This document shows positions 1-8,001 of a stretch of 64,000 nucleotides of DNA, piece after piece. The translations under genes and the position numbers were made by a program. The notes below the pieces were generated by a model. That model saw nothing but the letters and a program-made list of their open reading frames with translations. It searched no databases and was not told the origin of the DNA. The stretch comes from CAZSCF01 sp964636505 (GTDB taxonomy: Bacteria; Patescibacteriota; Minisyncoccia; Moranbacterales; UBA2206). The stretch covers positions 31,712 to 95,711 of the forward strand of contig CAZWRY010000001.1 of the NCBI GenBank assembly GCA_964636505.1, read 5' to 3'. The first letter of the stretch is position 1; each line of letters begins with the position of its first letter.

Positions 1-1
1 A

Positions 2-181
2 ATTGAAAACCTGCAAAATCTTTTGGGAAAGGATTATGAGTTTAACATGATTTTTACTGAAGATATTAAAGCCGATTCAGCAGAGATACAGTTCAAAAAA
101 AGCTACACAATTTCTAACTTGAAAAGATTTGCAGCTAATGTCATAAAAAATCTAAGAAACAATTATGTGGGACAAAATTAA
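2..181 (+). CDS. C-terminal fragment of an unrecognised protein
   Basis: An open frame enters from the left edge and runs 59 codons to a TAA at 179-181. The visible residues (starting IENLQNLLGK and ending NNYVGQN) are charged and not membrane-like. The stop overlaps the ATG of the next plus-strand gene by 17 bases, so the two are probably translationally coupled and belong to one operon coming from outside the window. I do not recognise the family from this tail. Confidence 0.55.
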   Translation: MENLQNLLGKDYEFNMIFTEDIKADSAEIQFKKSYTISNLKRFAANVIKNLRNNYVGQN

Positions 182-578
182 TTCTCCTTTTGTCTGGACG
201 AGAAACAATCTTCTGAGCAAATACGGGCTTGTTTCCTTTAAGCTCTTACATGATTTGCTGATTCTTTCTTTGGCTTTCTTTTTTGTTTTGGTTGTCGCCG
301 ATGGAATTTTACCTGGAATTATTTCCAATTACTACGATCCGGCTATTGTTGTTTTGTTAGTACTTGTGAATATTTTTCTGATTTCTTTTCTGGAAAAGAG
401 CTTAAAATTGGATGTGAAACAAAAGAGCAACAAAAAAACAGCCATTTTCATGCTGCTCATTCTTGTTTTGTTGATTTCCAATACCTTTTTTCGTCTTAAT
501 ATTTGGCTTAATTTTTTCCTGACGCTTCTTTCGTTTTTAATTGGTTTTTTTATTTATAGGGTTTTTACTGAAGAATAA
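165..578 (+). CDS. Small four-span integral membrane protein, unknown function
   Basis: This 137-residue protein has four hydrophobic stretches, at about residues 27-48, 59-77, 90-108 and 113-133, with a short lysine-rich loop between the second and third. It overlaps the preceding gene and ends two bases from the convergent glycosyltransferase gene. No catalytic motif is visible. It is the last gene of a plus-strand operon and could assist the truncated upstream protein, but that is only a guess from position. Confidence 0.6.
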   Translation: MWDKINSPFVWTRNNLLSKYGLVSFKLLHDLLILSLAFFFVLVVADGILPGIISNYYDPAIVVLLVLVNIFLISFLEKSLKLDVKQKSNKKTAIFMLLILVLLISNTFFRLNIWLNFFLTLLSFLIGFFIYRVFTEE

Positions 579-580
579 AT

Positions 581-1693
581 TTAGCTCTTCAAATATTCCA
601 AAGTTTCTCTGGCGCATTTAATCCAGGAAAAATTTTGAAGCTGCTCTGAACCTTTTTGGATCAAATCATTTTTTAAGTTCTCCGAATTGAGAATTTTTTT
701 CATTTTTTCGGCCAATTCATCCACATCTTCAGCCTTAAAATAAAACGCTCCATCGCCGCCAACTTCTTTCAAACTGGAATTATCAGCTGTGATTACTGGT
801 ACACGAGAAGCAAAAGCTTCCAAAATAGGCAGACCAAAGCCTTCATAAAGCGATGGGAAAACAAAAATTTTGGCCCCTCGCATCAAATCTCCAATATCTT
901 CAAAATTAAGTTGATGCGTTATTTTAATATCATTCCTAAAAGGGCTTTTTTTAGCTGCCGTCAAAGTGTCCTCGCAAAGCCAAGCATTTTCTCCGGCCAA
1001 AACCAATTGCAAATCTTCATTTTCCTTTTTTATTTTTTCAAAAGCTTTTATCAGAACTTTCAAGTTTTTTCTGGGCTGAATGGCGCCAACATACAAAATA
1101 TAGTTTTTGGTTATGCCTAGTCTTTGAAACAGCTCTTTTTCTTTTTCAAAATTTCTCACTTCGGAAAAATTCGTCTCATCAAATCCATGGTAAATAACTT
1201 TGATTTTTTCTGCTTTTATTTCAGGATAAAATTTTAAGATATCTTTTTTAGTTGACTTGGATACGGCAATTATTTTATCGGAATTACGAATGGCATAATC
1301 AGAAAAGAAATTTAATCGGCGCAAGTCGCCTTGCGGAAAACATTCAGGAAAATACTTGAAAGCTAAATCATGGATAGTAACTACCGTTTTCATTTTTTTC
1401 CGGCGGATAAAGGGCAGGGCTTGCATCGGCATCCACAACACATCCGGTCGATCTTTCCATATTTCCACAGCAAATCTTCCTTGAGTCCAATAAAAAGAAA
1501 ATGGAATTTTTTTTATCTTGTAATTAGCCGAATATGACGGAACTAATTCGGGATTAAAATCTTTTCTATGATAAATTAAAAAATTGTCGGCTGTTACCAA
1601 TTTTCCAAAATTTTTCAAAAGATTATGAATATAAACCCGAGTACCATCAATTCTTTTGGCATCCAGGTCAGCGGCTTGAATTGCAATTTTCAC
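581..1693 (-). CDS. Glycosyltransferase, GT4 family (GT-B fold)
   Basis: The protein starts VKIAIQAADLDAKRIDGTRVY and has the two Rossmann halves of GT-B enzymes. The N-terminal half carries IHDLAFKYFPE; the C-terminal nucleotide-sugar half carries YVGAIQPRKNL and the EX7E motif within SLYEGFGLPILEAF. I chose a GTG start at 1693 (370 residues) because the longer frame runs into galU and its extra residues are not family-like. It is the last gene of the nucleotide-sugar operon, 31 bases after galU. It probably moves a hexose or rhamnose from a nucleotide sugar onto a lipid-linked or cell-surface glycan. Donor and acceptor cannot be read from sequence. Confidence 0.85.
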   Translation of the reverse strand: MKIAIQAADLDAKRIDGTRVYIHNLLKNFGKLVTADNFLIYHRKDFNPELVPSYSANYKIKKIPFSFYWTQGRFAVEIWKDRPDVLWMPMQALPFIRRKKMKTVVTIHDLAFKYFPECFPQGDLRRLNFFSDYAIRNSDKIIAVSKSTKKDILKFYPEIKAEKIKVIYHGFDETNFSEVRNFEKEKELFQRLGITKNYILYVGAIQPRKNLKVLIKAFEKIKKENEDLQLVLAGENAWLCEDTLTAAKKSPFRNDIKITHQLNFEDIGDLMRGAKIFVFPSLYEGFGLPILEAFASRVPVITADNSSLKEVGGDGAFYFKAEDVDELAEKMKKILNSENLKNDLIQKGSEQLQNFSWIKCARETLEYLKS

Positions 1694-1724
1694 CCTGTTA
1701 GACTTTAACCTATTATTTTCCGGA

Positions 1725-2600
1725 CTAAATTTTCTGAGCCGTGTCTTTGATGAACTTTTTGAGCTTTGCACCCACTTCCGGATGCTGCAAACCAATATGG
1801 ATGCTGGCTTTTAAAAAATTGAATTTATCTCCTGTATCCAACCACTCGCCTTCCAGCTCCCTGCCATAAATCGGCCGGTTGTTTTCCAGCATCAAATCAA
1901 AGGCATCAGCTAAGCGAATTTCGCCTGATTTACCACTTTTCATATTGCTAAGAACTTGAATGACCTCGGGAGTAATCACATATTTTCCAACCGCTACCAA
2001 ATTTGATTCAGTTTCCTCTGGCTGCGGTTTTTCTACAAATTTTTCTATTTTTAAGGTATTTTCATTTAATTTAGTTCCTTCAACCACGCCGAACTTGGAA
2101 ACTTCCATTTTTTCTACCTGACTGAGTCCTACCACGCTCTCCCCGTATTTTTCAAAAACATCAATCAGCTGTCTTGACGCCGGCGTCTTACTGTCATAAA
2201 GGCAATCACCAAAGATTACCAGCACAGGTTCATTATTAAGAAGGTGTGCGGCCTGAAGAATGGCATGCCCATCACCCAAAGGCATTGATTGTCTGACATA
2301 GGAAAACTTGGCTAAATTGGAAATTTTCTGCACCGCCTCCAACAAGTCCTGCTTATTCTTCTCCACCAAAGTATCTTCCAGTTCATAGGAAACATCAAAG
2401 TGATCTTCAATGGCTCTTTTGCCACGCCCCGTCACAAAAATAATTTCTTCCACTCCGGAAGCCACTGCTTCCTCAACCAAGTATTGAATAACTGGCTTGT
2501 CTACAATGGGCAACATTTCTTTAGGCTGAGCCTTGGTAGCCGGCAAAAATCGAGTTCCGAACCCAGCTACAGGCAAAATCGCTTTTTTTATCTTTGTCAT
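1725..2600 (-). CDS. galU: UTP--glucose-1-phosphate uridylyltransferase
   Basis: GalU makes UDP-glucose from UTP and glucose-1-phosphate in the cytoplasm. The 291-residue length is normal for the family. The nucleotide-binding signature GFGTRFLPATK lies at residues 13-23, followed by KEMLPIVDKP. Further family motifs are GDGHAIL, FGDCLYD and EKFVEKP. It sits between rmlA and a glycosyltransferase, so the operon feeds both dTDP- and UDP-sugars to surface glycan synthesis. Its start codon is at the edge of a repeat-rich leader that could fold over it (see 2611-2680). Confidence 0.95.
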   Translation of the reverse strand: MTKIKKAILPVAGFGTRFLPATKAQPKEMLPIVDKPVIQYLVEEAVASGVEEIIFVTGRGKRAIEDHFDVSYELEDTLVEKNKQDLLEAVQKISNLAKFSYVRQSMPLGDGHAILQAAHLLNNEPVLVIFGDCLYDSKTPASRQLIDVFEKYGESVVGLSQVEKMEVSKFGVVEGTKLNENTLKIEKFVEKPQPEETESNLVAVGKYVITPEVIQVLSNMKSGKSGEIRLADAFDLMLENNRPIYGRELEGEWLDTGDKFNFLKASIHIGLQHPEVGAKLKKFIKDTAQKI

Positions 2601-2610
2601 TTTTTTCTGT

Positions 2611-2680
2611 GAGCGAAACGAGCAGGAACCTGCCTACCGGCAGGCAGGCAAAAACGACATCCCGCATAAATTCGCTATTT
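2611..2680. repeat. Dispersed repeat copy upstream of galU
   Basis: About 70 bases here match 53153-53224 closely. Both contain a GAGCAGGAACCTGCC stretch, a CCGG-centred inverted repeat GCCTGCCTACCGG/CAGGCAGGC, and then ATCCCGCA followed by AAATTCGCTATT. Both copies lie directly upstream of a minus-strand gene start. The rest of the gap to rmlA (2681-2778) is AT-rich and shows nothing else I can identify. Confidence 0.75.
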
Positions 2681-2778
2681 TAATTATTTTTTATCTATTT
2701 TTAAAGCCGCAGGCAAATTCACATTAGAAATTTTATATCATCCTGAAACTCTACTGGAATTGGTGCTAAACAATTCTC

Positions 2779-3576
2779 TTAAATAAGCTTTTTTTTAGCT
2801 ATTCCTTTTAACTCTTCGTTGAACTCTTGAATGGCTTGATTAATAATTGGATCAAATTTCTCATATATTTTTTTATCTTTTACAATATTGCCGGCTTCCA
2901 GAAGCGAATCAAATGTTCCGGCATCCAGCCATTCGCCGTTTATTTTTTGAACTATAAGCTCCTCTGCCTTTAAATATTTATCATTAATATCGGTTATTTC
3001 AATTTCTCCTCTGGCGGAAGGTACCAAACTTTTAGCTATTTCCACTACTTTTTGGTCATAGACATAGAGTCCTGTGAGAGCCCAGTTGCTCACAAATTCT
3101 TTCGGCTTTTCCACTACCTGGGTGGCCTTTCCGGTTTCATCAAATTTAACCACTCCGAATCTTTCCGGATCGGATACTTCTTTGGCGAAAACCATTCCGC
3201 CGCTTTGAAAATTTTTGATACTTTCGGCTAAATCGTCTTCAAAGATATTGTCGCCCAAAACCATGGCCACCTTTTCTTTGTCAATAAAATTTTCACCCAC
3301 AATAAAAGCATCCGCCAATCCCCTGGGTGTCTTTTGCACCTCAAAAGAAATATTAATGCCGTGATTTTTAAAAATAGAGCCTAAAAGATTCAAAAACTGT
3401 CCGCTATGTTCCGGTGCCACGATAATCAATATGTCCTTGATACCAGCCTTTATCAGTGTGTTTAGGGGATAAAAAATCATCTGCCGATCATAAACTGGAA
3501 GCAACTGTTTGGATGTTGTGGCGGTAAGCGGAAAAAGTCTTGTTGCTGTTCCGCCTGATAATATAATCCCCTTCAT
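2779..3576 (-). CDS. rmlA: Glucose-1-phosphate thymidylyltransferase (short RmlA-type)
   Basis: RmlA makes dTDP-glucose, the first step of the dTDP-rhamnose pathway. The signature GGTATRLFPLT begins at residue 8 and KQLLPVYD follows. GDNIFEDDL, VVEKPKEF and GEWLDAGTFDSL are the other expected family blocks. At 265 residues it is somewhat shorter than the classical enzyme (about 290), lacking part of the C-terminal helical region that forms the allosteric site, so feedback control by dTDP-rhamnose may differ (inference). It lies in the same operon as rmlB, rmlD and an rmlC-like gene, separated from glyA by 8 bases. Confidence 0.9.
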   Translation of the reverse strand: MKGIILSGGTATRLFPLTATTSKQLLPVYDRQMIFYPLNTLIKAGIKDILIIVAPEHSGQFLNLLGSIFKNHGINISFEVQKTPRGLADAFIVGENFIDKEKVAMVLGDNIFEDDLAESIKNFQSGGMVFAKEVSDPERFGVVKFDETGKATQVVEKPKEFVSNWALTGLYVYDQKVVEIAKSLVPSARGEIEITDINDKYLKAEELIVQKINGEWLDAGTFDSLLEAGNIVKDKKIYEKFDPIINQAIQEFNEELKGIAKKKLI

Positions 3577-3584
3577 ATGTTTTT

Positions 3585-4835
3585 TTACTTTAAATTTTTA
3601 TATATCGGAAATTTTTTGCAGAGTGTTATTACTTCTTTATGCAAGGCTTTCAATTTTTTCTCATCTTTATGATTTTCAATCGCATTTTTAATCCAGAGAC
3701 AGATTTTTTTAATTTCTCTTTCTTTCATGCCACGAGTAGTAATAGCCGGTACACCGATGCGCACGCCACTGGGATCCATTGGCCCACGTGGATCATCCGG
3801 AATCATGTTTTTATTAAGCGTGATGCCAATCTTATCCAAAGCTACTTCCGCTTCTTTGCCGGTTACGCCCTTACTGCCAAAAACATCTACCAAAACCATA
3901 TGATTATCCGTGCCACCGAACATTAATTTAAATCCGTGTTTTTTAAGTTCAATTTCCAAAACTTTAGCATTCTTAATAATTTGCTTGGCATAGGCCTTAT
4001 AGCTCGGCTTCAAAGCTTCGCCGAAAGCCACGGCTTTGGCAGCAATATTATTTTCATGCGGTCCGCCCTGAAATCCCGGGAAAGCTGCTTTATCAATCGC
4101 TTTGGCAAATTCTTTTTTACACAAAATCATGCCGCCACGCGGACCTCGCAGTGTTTTGTGAGTAGTAGTTGTAACAATATCAAAATAGGGTACCGGATTT
4201 GGCAAAGCTTTGCCGGCGATGAGTCCGGCAATGTGAGCCATATCAAACATTGTAATGGCTCCGACTTTTTTAGCAATAGCGCAAAACTTTTTGTAATCAA
4301 CTTGCCGAGTATAGGCAGAAAATCCAGCTAGCATCAGTTTTGGTTTTTCTTGCATTGCGACCTTTTCCAACTCTTTGTAATCAATAAGCCCATCAGCCTT
4401 AGTTTTATAGCGGGTAAAATTGTATATTTTAGCCGAAAGCGTCACTGGATGACCATGGGTTAAATGACCCCCATGAGACAAATCCATGCCCAAAACTCTG
4501 TCCCCAGGCTTCAAAACGGCGCTATAGGCAATCATATTAGCTGGAGCGCCGGATAATGGCTGGACATTCACATGCTCAGCCCCAAAGAGTCTTTTGGCCC
4601 TTTCAACAGCTAGAGTCTCGGCTATATCGGTAAAGGTCTGGCCGCCATAATAACGATGCCCTGGATATCCTTCAGAATATTTATTGGTAAAAACGCTGCC
4701 CAAAGCTTCCAATACCGCTTCGGAAACATAGTTTTCAGAGGCGATTAATTCCATACCTTCTTGCTGACGTTTGAGCTCACCAAGCATGGCTTTGTAAACT
4801 GCAGTATCTTGTTTTTTAAGATTGTTGTATTTCAT
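3585..4835 (-). CDS. glyA: Serine hydroxymethyltransferase
   Basis: GlyA interconverts serine and glycine and charges tetrahydrofolate with a one-carbon unit, using pyridoxal phosphate. The PLP lysine is in TTTTHKTLRGPRGG at about residue 227. SENYVSEAVLEALGS, YSEGYPGHRYYGG and the FDMAHIAGLIAG block match the family, and 416 residues is full length. It is embedded between rmlD and rmlA although it has no role in rhamnose synthesis, so the operon mixes one-carbon and sugar metabolism. There is no clear Shine-Dalgarno, as for most housekeeping genes here. Confidence 0.96.
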   Translation of the reverse strand: MKYNNLKKQDTAVYKAMLGELKRQQEGMELIASENYVSEAVLEALGSVFTNKYSEGYPGHRYYGGQTFTDIAETLAVERAKRLFGAEHVNVQPLSGAPANMIAYSAVLKPGDRVLGMDLSHGGHLTHGHPVTLSAKIYNFTRYKTKADGLIDYKELEKVAMQEKPKLMLAGFSAYTRQVDYKKFCAIAKKVGAITMFDMAHIAGLIAGKALPNPVPYFDIVTTTTHKTLRGPRGGMILCKKEFAKAIDKAAFPGFQGGPHENNIAAKAVAFGEALKPSYKAYAKQIIKNAKVLEIELKKHGFKLMFGGTDNHMVLVDVFGSKGVTGKEAEVALDKIGITLNKNMIPDDPRGPMDPSGVRIGVPAITTRGMKEREIKKICLWIKNAIENHKDEKKLKALHKEVITLCKKFPIYKNLK

Positions 4836-4914
4836 AAAATTAAAATCAAAATTTGTTATTTTTTAAATACTCTGAGTGTGTCATTTAAAAATGACTCTAT
4901 AAATTTTGATTTTA

Positions 4915-5856
4915 TTAGATCATTGATTTTAAATATTCTTTTAATGCTTCTTTATAGCTTCTGAGCGGATTTAGCTTTGTATTTAAAAGTACCGAGTAAG
5001 CCGGCCTTTTGGCCGGTCTCGGAAATTCTTCGCTCTCAATCGGAATAACTTTGGTTTTGATTTTTGCCTGTTGATATAATTCTAGGACAGCTTCGTACCA
5101 AGTGCAAGGCTCACTATTCACAATATGATAAATACCAAAAGGCTTCTTGGCCTCAATAATTTCTTTAGTTTTTTTGGCCAAATCAGGCGCATAGGTAAAG
5201 CAGCTCATTTCTTCATCAACAACCCTCACGGATTTATTTTTCTTGCCAGCTTCCAACATCACATCAAAAAAACTTCTCTTGGCACTTTCTATTTGAGCAG
5301 GCTTACCAAATATTTTTGAAGGTCTGATGATATAATATTTTTTGGTATTTTTTTTAACATTTACTTCGCCCAGAAGTTTTGATTTTCCATATTTATTAAT
5401 CGGATTGGGCTTATCATTTTCTTTAAAGCCAATTTGTGGTTTAAAGCCGGCATGTAAGCCACAAGACATGCAAGAGTGCGTGCAACCGTCCGGTTCCGGA
5501 ATTTCCGGGAAGCCGTCAAAAACATAATCGGTCGAATAGTGCACCAATATGGCATTTATCTTTTTGGCTATTTTTGCTAAATTTCCAGGAGCCAGACCGT
5601 TAATTTTTTTGGCGATTTCATATTCCTTTTTTTCTTCACACTTATCAACCGCATTATACGCCGCCGAATTGATAATAATTTTCGGTTTCAATTTTTCTAT
5701 CTTGAGTTTCAAGTCTTTTTCTTTCGTAATATCAATTTCATCCTTGTCCCACGCAAAAACTTCAAAGTCCCTATCTTTTTGAAAGACTTTGACCAATTCT
5801 TGCCCCAACATTCCTTTGGCACCGATGATCAAAATTTTTTTCTCTTTATTTTCCAT
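4915..5856 (-). CDS. rmlD: dTDP-4-dehydrorhamnose reductase with Cys-rich insertion
   Basis: RmlD carries out the last step of dTDP-rhamnose synthesis, NAD(P)H-dependent reduction of the 4-keto sugar. The Rossmann motif is GAKGMLGQELV near the N-terminus. STDYVFDG and the catalytic YGKSK are present. I chose the ATG at 5856 (313 residues); it overlaps the end of rmlB by 11 bases. Between VFDG and the usual acidic ExDxPxPxN segment there is an extra stretch with CTHSCMSCGLHAG, holding three cysteines and two histidines, which ordinary RmlD proteins lack. This could be a metal-binding loop or the translation of an inserted repeat. Confidence 0.9.
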   Translation of the reverse strand: MENKEKKILIIGAKGMLGQELVKVFQKDRDFEVFAWDKDEIDITKEKDLKLKIEKLKPKIIINSAAYNAVDKCEEKKEYEIAKKINGLAPGNLAKIAKKINAILVHYSTDYVFDGFPEIPEPDGCTHSCMSCGLHAGFKPQIGFKENDKPNPINKYGKSKLLGEVNVKKNTKKYYIIRPSKIFGKPAQIESAKRSFFDVMLEAGKKNKSVRVVDEEMSCFTYAPDLAKKTKEIIEAKKPFGIYHIVNSEPCTWYEAVLELYQQAKIKTKVIPIESEEFPRPAKRPAYSVLLNTKLNPLRSYKEALKEYLKSMI

Positions 5857-6850
5857 ATTGCTTTTGATAATATTCTTGGTATTCTCCCGATTTGATGTTT
5901 TTCCACCAGCTTTCATTGTTTTTGTACCATTCAATCGTTTTGGCCAGTCCCTCTTCAAATGAAGTTTTAGGCTCCCAACCCAGTTCATTTTTTATCTTGG
6001 AAAAATCAATGGCGTATCTTCTGTCATGACCCAATCTGTCTTTAACATATTCAATCGAGTTTTCATCTTTACCCATGAGCTCAATAATTTTTTTAGTAAT
6101 TTCAATATTAAATTTTTCGCTGTTTCCACCAATGCAATAGGTTTCCCCTATTCTGCCTTTTCGCAAAATTAAATCGATAGCTTCACAATGATCTTCAACA
6201 TAGAGCCAGTCACGCACATTCATGCCGTCACCATAAACTGGGACTTTTTTTCCTTCCATTAAATTGGTGATAAAAAGCGGAATTATTTTTTCTGGGAAAT
6301 GGTATGGTCCATAATTATTGGAACAATTTGAAATGGTAATTGGTAAGCCGTAAGTATGAGAATAGGCTCTTACCAGATGGTCTGAAGAGGCTTTGGAAGC
6401 GCTGTATGGGCTTCTGGGACTATAGGGCGTGTTTTCATTGAAGGCTGGGTCTTTTGGCCCCAAATGGCCAAAAACCTCATCTGTGGAGATATGATGAAAA
6501 CGCTTATTGCCATTGTTCTTGGCTGCCTCCAAAAGATTAAAAGTTCCCAAAACATTAGTTCTAACAAAACTCTCCCCGTCTAAAATAGACCGATCCACGT
6601 GTGATTCGGCGGCGAAATTAACAATCACATCTACATCTTTTACCAATTCATTTGCCAAATCCTTGTCGCAGATATCGCCCTTTACAAATTTATATCGCGG
6701 ATCGTCAGCTACGTCTTTTAAATTTTCCAAGTTGCCGGCATATGTCAGGGCATCCAAATTAATAATTTGGTCTTCCGGATATTTTTTGAGAATGTAGTGA
6801 ATAAAATTTGACCCAATAAAGCCTGCGCCACCCGTTACTAATATTTTCAT
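5846..6850 (-). CDS. rmlB: dTDP-glucose 4,6-dehydratase
   Basis: RmlB converts dTDP-glucose to dTDP-4-keto-6-deoxyglucose. The protein begins MKILVTGGAGFIGSNF with the NAD-binding GxxGxxG. The SDR-extended catalytic set is seen as STDEVFG and YSASKASSDH, and NCSNNYGPYHFPEKIIP is a family hallmark. The ATG at 6850 gives 334 residues. It is the second gene of the rml set after HIT, and its leader contains a long imperfect palindrome (6871-7014). Confidence 0.96.
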   Translation of the reverse strand: MKILVTGGAGFIGSNFIHYILKKYPEDQIINLDALTYAGNLENLKDVADDPRYKFVKGDICDKDLANELVKDVDVIVNFAAESHVDRSILDGESFVRTNVLGTFNLLEAAKNNGNKRFHHISTDEVFGHLGPKDPAFNENTPYSPRSPYSASKASSDHLVRAYSHTYGLPITISNCSNNYGPYHFPEKIIPLFITNLMEGKKVPVYGDGMNVRDWLYVEDHCEAIDLILRKGRIGETYCIGGNSEKFNIEITKKIIELMGKDENSIEYVKDRLGHDRRYAIDFSKIKNELGWEPKTSFEEGLAKTIEWYKNNESWWKNIKSGEYQEYYQKQYGK

Positions 6851-6870
6851 AGTTTTTTGATAATTTAAAG

Positions 6871-7014
6871 TTCTTATATTTTTTAAAAATTTTCGAGGGA
6901 AAGTTATTTTATCAAAAAATGTGTGTTTTATAAAATGTTCTGCGCACATGCAGCGAAAATAAAACATTTTTTGCTATAAAATAACGCCCGAGCAATTTTT
7001 AAAAAATATAAGAA
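6871..7014. repeat. Long imperfect inverted repeat between HIT gene and rmlB
   Basis: The first 21 bases (TTCTTATATTTTTTAAAAAT then T) reappear as their exact reverse complement at the far end. Inside, GTTATTTTAT and CAAAAAATGT also pair with the other arm, giving arms of about 50 bases broken by a small GC-rich mismatch (CGAGGG against GCCCGAG). The loop is roughly TGTTTTATAAAATG and flanks. In RNA this would be one long hairpin just ahead of the rmlB start. Confidence 0.7.
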
Positions 7015-7019
7015 TAAAA

Positions 7020-7415
7020 TTATAAACTTCTCCTTATCTTCTTCCCTATCTCTTGCATCTCACCTTCTGCATATTTTGTTGTTGGCCAAAAGTTGGCAAG
7101 ATTATCACTAAATTTGCGTGGGACAAGATGAATGTGAAAATGAGGAACATCCAATCCAACCACTGAAACAGAAACAAAATCTGCCCCCATCGCTTCCTTT
7201 ATTTTTATCATTAATTCTTTGGATTTCTGAAAACAATAACACAAAAGTTCATCTGGAGTATCTACCATCATTTGATAATGTTCTTTGGGAATAATGAGAG
7301 TGTGCCCAGGAGCAACAGGATTGATATCCAAAAAAGCCAAAACCTTGTCGTCTTCGTAAACTTTTTCGGCCGGAATTTCTTCTGCAATTATTTTACAAAA
7401 AATACAATCTTCCAT
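7020..7415 (-). CDS. HIT family hydrolase
   Basis: Histidine-triad proteins hydrolyse or transfer nucleotidyl groups (purine phosphoramidates, dinucleoside polyphosphates). The triad HFHIHL places histidines at residues 92, 94 and 96. An N-terminal CxxC (Cys4, Cys7) is the half zinc-site common in bacterial HIT proteins, and PGHTLIIPKEH is the conserved strand. The 131-residue length is typical. It sits 6 bases after the rmlC-like gene at the head of the sugar operon; a housekeeping role in nucleotide clean-up is likely. Confidence 0.92.
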   Translation of the reverse strand: MEDCIFCKIIAEEIPAEKVYEDDKVLAFLDINPVAPGHTLIIPKEHYQMMVDTPDELLCYCFQKSKELMIKIKEAMGADFVSVSVVGLDVPHFHIHLVPRKFSDNLANFWPTTKYAEGEMQEIGKKIRRSL

Positions 7416-7421
7416 ATATTT

Positions 7422-7874
7422 TTAATTTATTTTAAATGGAGAGTTGGGGTCTTTTTCGTGACGGATTTCATCCACTTCTTCTTTTTTGTCGACTCCAGCA
7501 TAAAGTTTGTCCGGAAGATTAATACAATAGGCTTCTGTTTCCGAAATACATTTGTACCCATGAACTACACCTGGCGGCACGATCACAAAAACCGGATTAT
7601 TTTCGCCAACCTCAATTTGCATTTCTTTTTTGAAAGTTGGGCTGCTTTCTCGATTATCCCATAAATATAATTTGAAATTGCCTGGCCCCAAAAAAACAAA
7701 GCCATCCGATTGAAATTTGTGTTCATGTGGGCCGCGAATCACTGTTGGTTTAGTTACGCTCACATAGGACATCTTTGGTGAAAAACTGCCTTCATCACTC
7801 CTCCATATTTCAGCCAGCCAGCCACGTAAATCCTCGTTTCTAACCAGTTTTTTTATAACAACATCTTGAATCAT
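7422..7874 (-). CDS. RmlC-like cupin (dTDP-4-dehydrorhamnose 3,5-epimerase related)
   Basis: RmlC epimerises C3 and C5 of the dTDP-4-keto-6-deoxy sugar. This 150-residue protein has the expected order of segments: NEDLRGWLAEIW at the start, the active-site RGPHEH (His50), and VIVPPGVVHGYKC. It is shorter than classical RmlC (about 180) and has RGPHEH where the classical enzyme has RGLHxQ, so it may be a divergent epimerase. With rmlA, rmlB and rmlD downstream, it completes the dTDP-rhamnose pathway. It is the first gene of this operon, preceded by a terminator of the upstream unit. Confidence 0.8.
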   Translation of the reverse strand: MIQDVVIKKLVRNEDLRGWLAEIWRSDEGSFSPKMSYVSVTKPTVIRGPHEHKFQSDGFVFLGPGNFKLYLWDNRESSPTFKKEMQIEVGENNPVFVIVPPGVVHGYKCISETEAYCINLPDKLYAGVDKKEEVDEIRHEKDPNSPFKIN

Positions 7875-7944
7875 AATTTTGTTTTAAAACATTAATAACC
7901 CTTGCTCTGGTTTAATAATATTAATATATTTTAGCCTAAAAAGC

Positions 7945-7977
7945 AAAAACCCAATTTGGTCTAAAAAATTGGGTTTT
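7945..7977 (-). terminator. Rho-independent terminator after the DUF4012 gene
   Basis: AAAACCCAATT pairs with AATTGGGTTTT across a 10-base loop. On the minus strand it is followed by TTTTTGCTTTTT. It separates the Wzz/DUF4012 unit from the rml operon. Confidence 0.8.
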
Positions 7978-8001
7978 GGAGGCAAAAAGGCAAGATTTTT
8001 A

